Assembly (NCBI GenBank): GCA_016218095.1
Contig: JACREV010000164.1
Location: forward strand, 1 to 17,182
Direction: 5' to 3'
Length of the DNA stretch: 17,182 bases
From: Deltaproteobacteria bacterium
GTDB taxonomy: Bacteria; Desulfobacterota; GWC2-55-46
The notes beneath the pieces were generated by a model. The model worked only from the letters and a program-made list of their open reading frames with translations. It was not told the DNA's origin and did no database searches. Both the position numbers and the translations under genes were made by a program. Positions 14,230-17,182 of the stretch are shown piece by piece. How positions within the stretch are numbered: the first letter of the stretch is position 1; every line of letters starts with the position of its first letter.

Positions 14230-15596
14230 AGACGGTTCTCATAATAGACGACGAGCAGGACATAAGGGAGGCGCTGAAGGGCGTCTTCCGTGACGAGGGG
14301 TACGAGGTAAAGACCTCCGGGAGCGCCGAGGACGCGTTAAAAAAACTTGACAGCGCGCCCCCTGACCTGGTCCTTCTTGACATATGGCTCCCGGGGATCG
14401 ACGGGATAGAGGCGTTGAAGGAGATAAAGGCGCGCTACCCGAACCTCCCGGTCATAATGATCTCGGGCCACGCGAACATTGAGACGGCTGTAAAGACCAC
14501 GAAGCTCGGGGCATACGACTTCATTGAAAAGCCACTTTCGCTTGACAAGGTCATACTCACCGCCGAGCACGCGCTTGAGAGAAAGAGGCTCTTAGAGGAG
14601 AATACGGCGCTACGCACCAAGGCATGGCACAAATACGATATAATAGGGAAGTCCAAGTCCATCCTGGGGCTTAAGAGCGACATAGCGAGGGTAGCGCCGA
14701 CGAACTCATGGGTCCTTATAACCGGAGAGAACGGCACGGGAAAGGAGTTCGTGGCGCGTAACATCCACCTCCTCTCGAACAGGTCCGGGAAGCCCTTTGT
14801 GGAGGTCAACTGCGCGGCGATCCCCGAGGAGCTCATAGAGAGCGAGCTCTTCGGCCACGAGAAGGGGGCGTTCACGAGCGCGATCGCCCAGAAGAAGGGC
14901 AAGTTCGACCTCTCGGACAAGGGGACGATATTCCTGGACGAGATAGGGGACATGAGCTTGAAGACCCAGGCGAAGATACTCCGCATACTCCAGGAGCAGT
15001 CGTTCGAGAGGGTCGGGGGGACCGAGCGGATATCGGTCGACGTCCGGGTCATCGCGGCTACCAACAAGAACCTGAAAGAGCAGATAGTCAAGGGTACGTT
15101 CAGGGAGGATCTGTATTACAGGCTGAACGTCATCCCGTTCCACGTCCCGCCGCTCCGTGAGCGCAGCGAGGACATACCGCTCTTTATCGACCACTTCCTC
15201 GACGAGTTCTGCAGGGAGACCGCGAGGGAGCGTCTGAAGGTGGCCGCGGACTCAATCGAGATGCTCTCGGCCTACGAGTGGCCGGGGAACGTGCGGGAGC
15301 TTAAAAACGTCATCGAGCGGCTCGTCATAATGACCCCCGGGTCTGTCATAACCGGGGACGACATCCCCTCGTATATAAAAGGGGCGGGGCCGATCCAGCC
15401 GAGGAACATCTTCGGGAGCGCCCTTCTGAAGGAAGCCCGGAGGGAGTTCGAAAGGGAGTTCATATCGAGGAAATTGAAGGAGTTCGGAGGCAACATCGCA
15501 AAGACCGCCGAGGCGATCGGCATTGAAAGGAGCCATCTCTATAGGAAGATAAAGAGCTACGGGATAGAGCACGAAAACCTTGACGCCTTGAACTGA
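14226..15596 (+). CDS. ntrX: NtrX-type response regulator, AAA+ sigma-54 activator family (GAFTSA variant)
   Basis: The product has 456 residues. The receiver domain (1-120) has the acidic pocket D8-D9 and phosphorylation site D52 (LLDIWLPG) plus K102 (EKP). The AAA+ domain (about 140-370) has Walker A GENGTGKE (167-174), Walker B GTIFLDEIGD (233-242), the R-finger region FREDLYYRLNVIPF and WPGNVREL (352-359). The C-terminal Fis-type helix-turn-helix is at about 423-447 (NIAKTAEAIGIERSHLYRKI). The sigma-54 contact loop reads GAFTSA at 214-219 instead of the canonical GAFTGA. The ATG overlaps the ntrY stop as ATGA, so translation is coupled. Regulation is by phosphotransfer from NtrY. Whether the altered loop still activates sigma-54 cannot be decided from sequence. 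No terminator is visible after it. Confidence 0.95.
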   Translation: MKTVLIIDDEQDIREALKGVFRDEGYEVKTSGSAEDALKKLDSAPPDLVLLDIWLPGIDGIEALKEIKARYPNLPVIMISGHANIETAVKTTKLGAYDFIEKPLSLDKVILTAEHALERKRLLEENTALRTKAWHKYDIIGKSKSILGLKSDIARVAPTNSWVLITGENGTGKEFVARNIHLLSNRSGKPFVEVNCAAIPEELIESELFGHEKGAFTSAIAQKKGKFDLSDKGTIFLDEIGDMSLKTQAKILRILQEQSFERVGGTERISVDVRVIAATNKNLKEQIVKGTFREDLYYRLNVIPFHVPPLRERSEDIPLFIDHFLDEFCRETARERLKVAADSIEMLSAYEWPGNVRELKNVIERLVIMTPGSVITGDDIPSYIKGAGPIQPRNIFGSALLKEARREFEREFISRKLKEFGGNIAKTAEAIGIERSHLYRKIKSYGIEHENLDALN

Positions 15597-15673
15597 AAAA
15601 GGCCTTCCACCTAAGAACACCTCACCTTCGACCTAAAGCCTTTAGACAGCCTCGCATAATCTACGCTATAAAT

Positions 15674-15697
15674 TTTTTGTGTATTTATACACAAAAA
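15674..15697. promoter_or_regulatory. Perfect 11-bp inverted repeat upstream of the promoter
   Basis: TTTTTGTGTAT (15674-15684) and ATACACAAAAA (15687-15697) are exact complements with a 2-nt gap. The site is centred about 20 nt before the -35 box, a position suited to an activator or repressor dimer. Confidence 0.65.
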
Positions 15698-15701
15698 TAT
15701 G

Positions 15702-15730
15702 TTGACAAGGTGTTTAGTATATGCTAAATA
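15702..15730 (+). promoter_or_regulatory. Consensus -35 promoter with internal operator-like palindrome
   Basis: TTGACA (15702-15707) is a perfect -35 box; TAAATA (15725-15730) lies at 17-nt spacing as a weaker -10. The segment TTTAGTAT-ATGCTAAA (15713-15728) is palindromic apart from one T-G pair and covers the spacer and -10, typical of a repressor operator. Confidence 0.6.
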
Positions 15731-15781
15731 TTTTGTTAACAGCAACGTGATGTGTAGATTATAGGCGAAAAAGGGGGAAAG

Positions 15782-17182
15782 ATGCGGGGACTTTGCGGCA
15801 AAGTTCGAGTCTTAAAAACGGTGGAGGCCATGAGGAGACCTGTAATTCTAATAGTTGACGACGAAGACTCCGTCAGGGCGGCTCTGGATGCCGTCCTCAA
15901 GGACACATACGAGACAGTGCTCGCGAACGACGCCTACGAGGCGCTGGAGGCGGTAAAGACCGGGTCGATAGACATGGTGCTGATGGATGTGGACCTCCCG
16001 GGGGTGAGCGGCCTTAAGGCTCTGGAGCTCATAAAGAAGGCGGATAGCGATATTGGCGTCATCATGCTCTCCGCGACCGGGAGCGCGGAGCAGGCGGTCT
16101 CCGCGCTTAAAAAAGGCGCCTACGACTATATAACGAAGCCGTTTGACGGCAATGACCTCGTTTCCACCCTTAAGAGGTATACCGATACGTTAAACTTCAG
16201 GAACGAGGTGAGTTTCCTCAAGGATGGGGCGGCCAGCCAGGCTAGCGGAGAGATATTGAGCATATCGCCCCGTATGAGGAGGATATTCGAGATAATATCG
16301 AGGGTGTCTTCGACGCCTACCAACGTCCTCATAACAGGGGAATCCGGGACCGGCAAGGAGCTCGTGGCGCGCGCGATACATTCTTTCGGCGAGAGAAAGG
16401 GAAAGCCTTTCGTCGCCTTCAACTGCGGCGCGGTCCCTTCCGAGCTCATGGAAAGCGAGCTCTTCGGACACGAAAAAGGCGCGTTTACCGGCGCCCACGC
16501 GAGGAAGATCGGCAAGTTCGAGTACGCCGACGGCGGGACGGTCTTTCTGGACGAGGTATCGACGCTTCCCATGCACCTGCAGATAAAGCTCCTCAGGGTC
16601 CTTCAGGAGAAGTCTTTCGAGAGGGTCGGGTCGAACGTGCCTATAAAGGTCGACATCAGGGTCATAGCCGCCTCGAACGTCGACCTCGAAAAAGAGGTGA
16701 GGAAGGGGACCTTCAGGGACGACCTCTACTACAGGCTCAAGGTCGTGCCGATAGATCTCCCGCCGCTCCGGGAGAGGAAGGAGGACATACCGCTCCTTAT
16801 AAGGCACTTCCTGGATAAGCACAGCAGGAAATGCGGCAAAAGGGTCGTCGGGATAACTGGCGAGGCGATAAAGGCCCTTATCGGATATTCGTGGCCTGGG
16901 AACGTAAGGGAGCTTGAGAACCTGATGGAGAGGCTGGTCGTCCTCTCAAGGGAAGGGTTCGAGATAGGGATGGAGGACCTGCCTCCGTCCATATTCGAGA
17001 CAGAGACCGAGGACAGGTCCAGGGAGGAGCGTGACTTTAAGGAAGCCTTGAGGATGTTCGAGAGGAGGTACATTATAGGCGTCCTCAACAGCACCAACTG
17101 GAACAGGGGCGAGGCCGCGCGCCTCATGAAGATACACAGGAACACGCTCTTCATGAAGATGAAGGAGCTGAAGATAAGGGAG
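15782..17182 (+). CDS. NtrC-family sigma-54-dependent response regulator (3' end outside window)
   Basis: The open frame of 467 codons reaches the right edge without a stop. The ATG at 15782 follows AAGGGGG (15771-15777). An in-frame ATG at 15830 begins nearer the receiver domain but has its GGAGG only 2 nt away, so both remain possible. Counting from 15830: the receiver domain is 1-120 with D10-D11, phosphorylation site D53 (MDVDLPG) and K103 (TKP). The AAA+ domain is about 143-375 with Walker A GESGTGKE (170-177), an intact GAFTGA loop (217-222), Walker B GGTVFLDEV (235-243) and WPGNVREL (355-362). A Fis-type helix-turn-helix starts at about 424 (NRGEAARLMKIHRNTLFMKM). Only a few C-terminal residues are probably missing. 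No partner kinase is in the window, and the gene has its own promoter region, separate from ntrYX. Confidence 0.94.
   Translation, partial: MRGLCGKVRVLKTVEAMRRPVILIVDDEDSVRAALDAVLKDTYETVLANDAYEALEAVKTGSIDMVLMDVDLPGVSGLKALELIKKADSDIGVIMLSATGSAEQAVSALKKGAYDYITKPFDGNDLVSTLKRYTDTLNFRNEVSFLKDGAASQASGEILSISPRMRRIFEIISRVSSTPTNVLITGESGTGKELVARAIHSFGERKGKPFVAFNCGAVPSELMESELFGHEKGAFTGAHARKIGKFEYADGGTVFLDEVSTLPMHLQIKLLRVLQEKSFERVGSNVPIKVDIRVIAASNVDLEKEVRKGTFRDDLYYRLKVVPIDLPPLRERKEDIPLLIRHFLDKHSRKCGKRVVGITGEAIKALIGYSWPGNVRELENLMERLVVLSREGFEIGMEDLPPSIFETETEDRSREERDFKEALRMFERRYIIGVLNSTNWNRGEAARLMKIHRNTLFMKMKELKIRE

Larger units (their letters stand above)
15652..15767. promoter_or_regulatory. AT-rich promoter island bounded by outer inverted repeats
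   Basis: ATAATCTAC (15656-15664) is matched by its complement GTAGATTAT (15754-15762), with CGC before the left copy and GGCG after the right copy extending the symmetry. Inside lie the inverted repeat at 15674-15697, the promoter at 15702-15730 and a palindrome at 15713-15728. Base composition is sharply more AT-rich than the genes on either side. Confidence 0.55.

Overview
This window looks like a GC-rich chromosomal segment of an anaerobic or facultative Gram-negative bacterium. Codon use is distinctive, with many ATA isoleucine and AGG arginine codons. The gene content (rnfA-rnfB order, system II cytochrome c maturation, DUF4390 next to ntrY-ntrX) suggests a Desulfobacterota or Nitrospirota-like lineage. 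That placement is inference from gene content, because no rRNA or tRNA is visible.

Layout, left to right. Positions 1-1282 hold the end of an Rnf ferredoxin:NAD+ oxidoreductase operon: the 3' part of rnfA and all of rnfB, closed by a strong terminator. Positions 1365-2321 are an unusual non-coding stretch. It has a large quasi-palindromic architecture with three nested pairs of inverted repeats, flanking hairpins and a REP-like palindrome. Positions 2322-7607 are a cytochrome c maturation and thiol-redox block on the + strand, starting at a good sigma-70-like promoter. Its genes are a PCYCGC-type lipoprotein, a TPR lipoprotein, ResB, CcsA, a TlpA/ResA-like thioredoxin, CcdA and a cysteine-rich glutaredoxin-like protein. 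Together CcdA, the TlpA-like protein and ResB-CcsA form a complete system II route: electrons cross the membrane, the apocytochrome CXXCH is reduced, and heme is exported and ligated.

Positions 7792-10261 have their own promoter and encode a GT2 polyprenyl-phosphate-mannose synthase-like enzyme and a TMTC-like GT-C membrane protein with C-terminal TPRs. This is a plausible donor-maker plus transferase pair. A SAM-dependent methyltransferase lies convergently on the - strand (10262-11029), its stop codon directly abutting that of the TPR protein.

Positions 11207-17182 are regulatory. A DUF4390 exported protein is followed by the NtrY sensor kinase and the NtrX sigma-54-type regulator, which overlap by four bases. 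A second NtrC-family regulator, cut by the right edge, sits behind its own AT-rich promoter region full of inverted repeats. A structured 125-nt repeat-like element lies immediately before ntrY and contains its most upstream possible start codons.

No complete unknown multi-gene system could be proved. The best leads are the 0.8-kb quasi-palindromic island, the GT2/TMTC-like pair, the GAFTSA variant in NtrX, the cysteine cluster in the glutaredoxin-like protein and the palindromic promoter island before the last gene.
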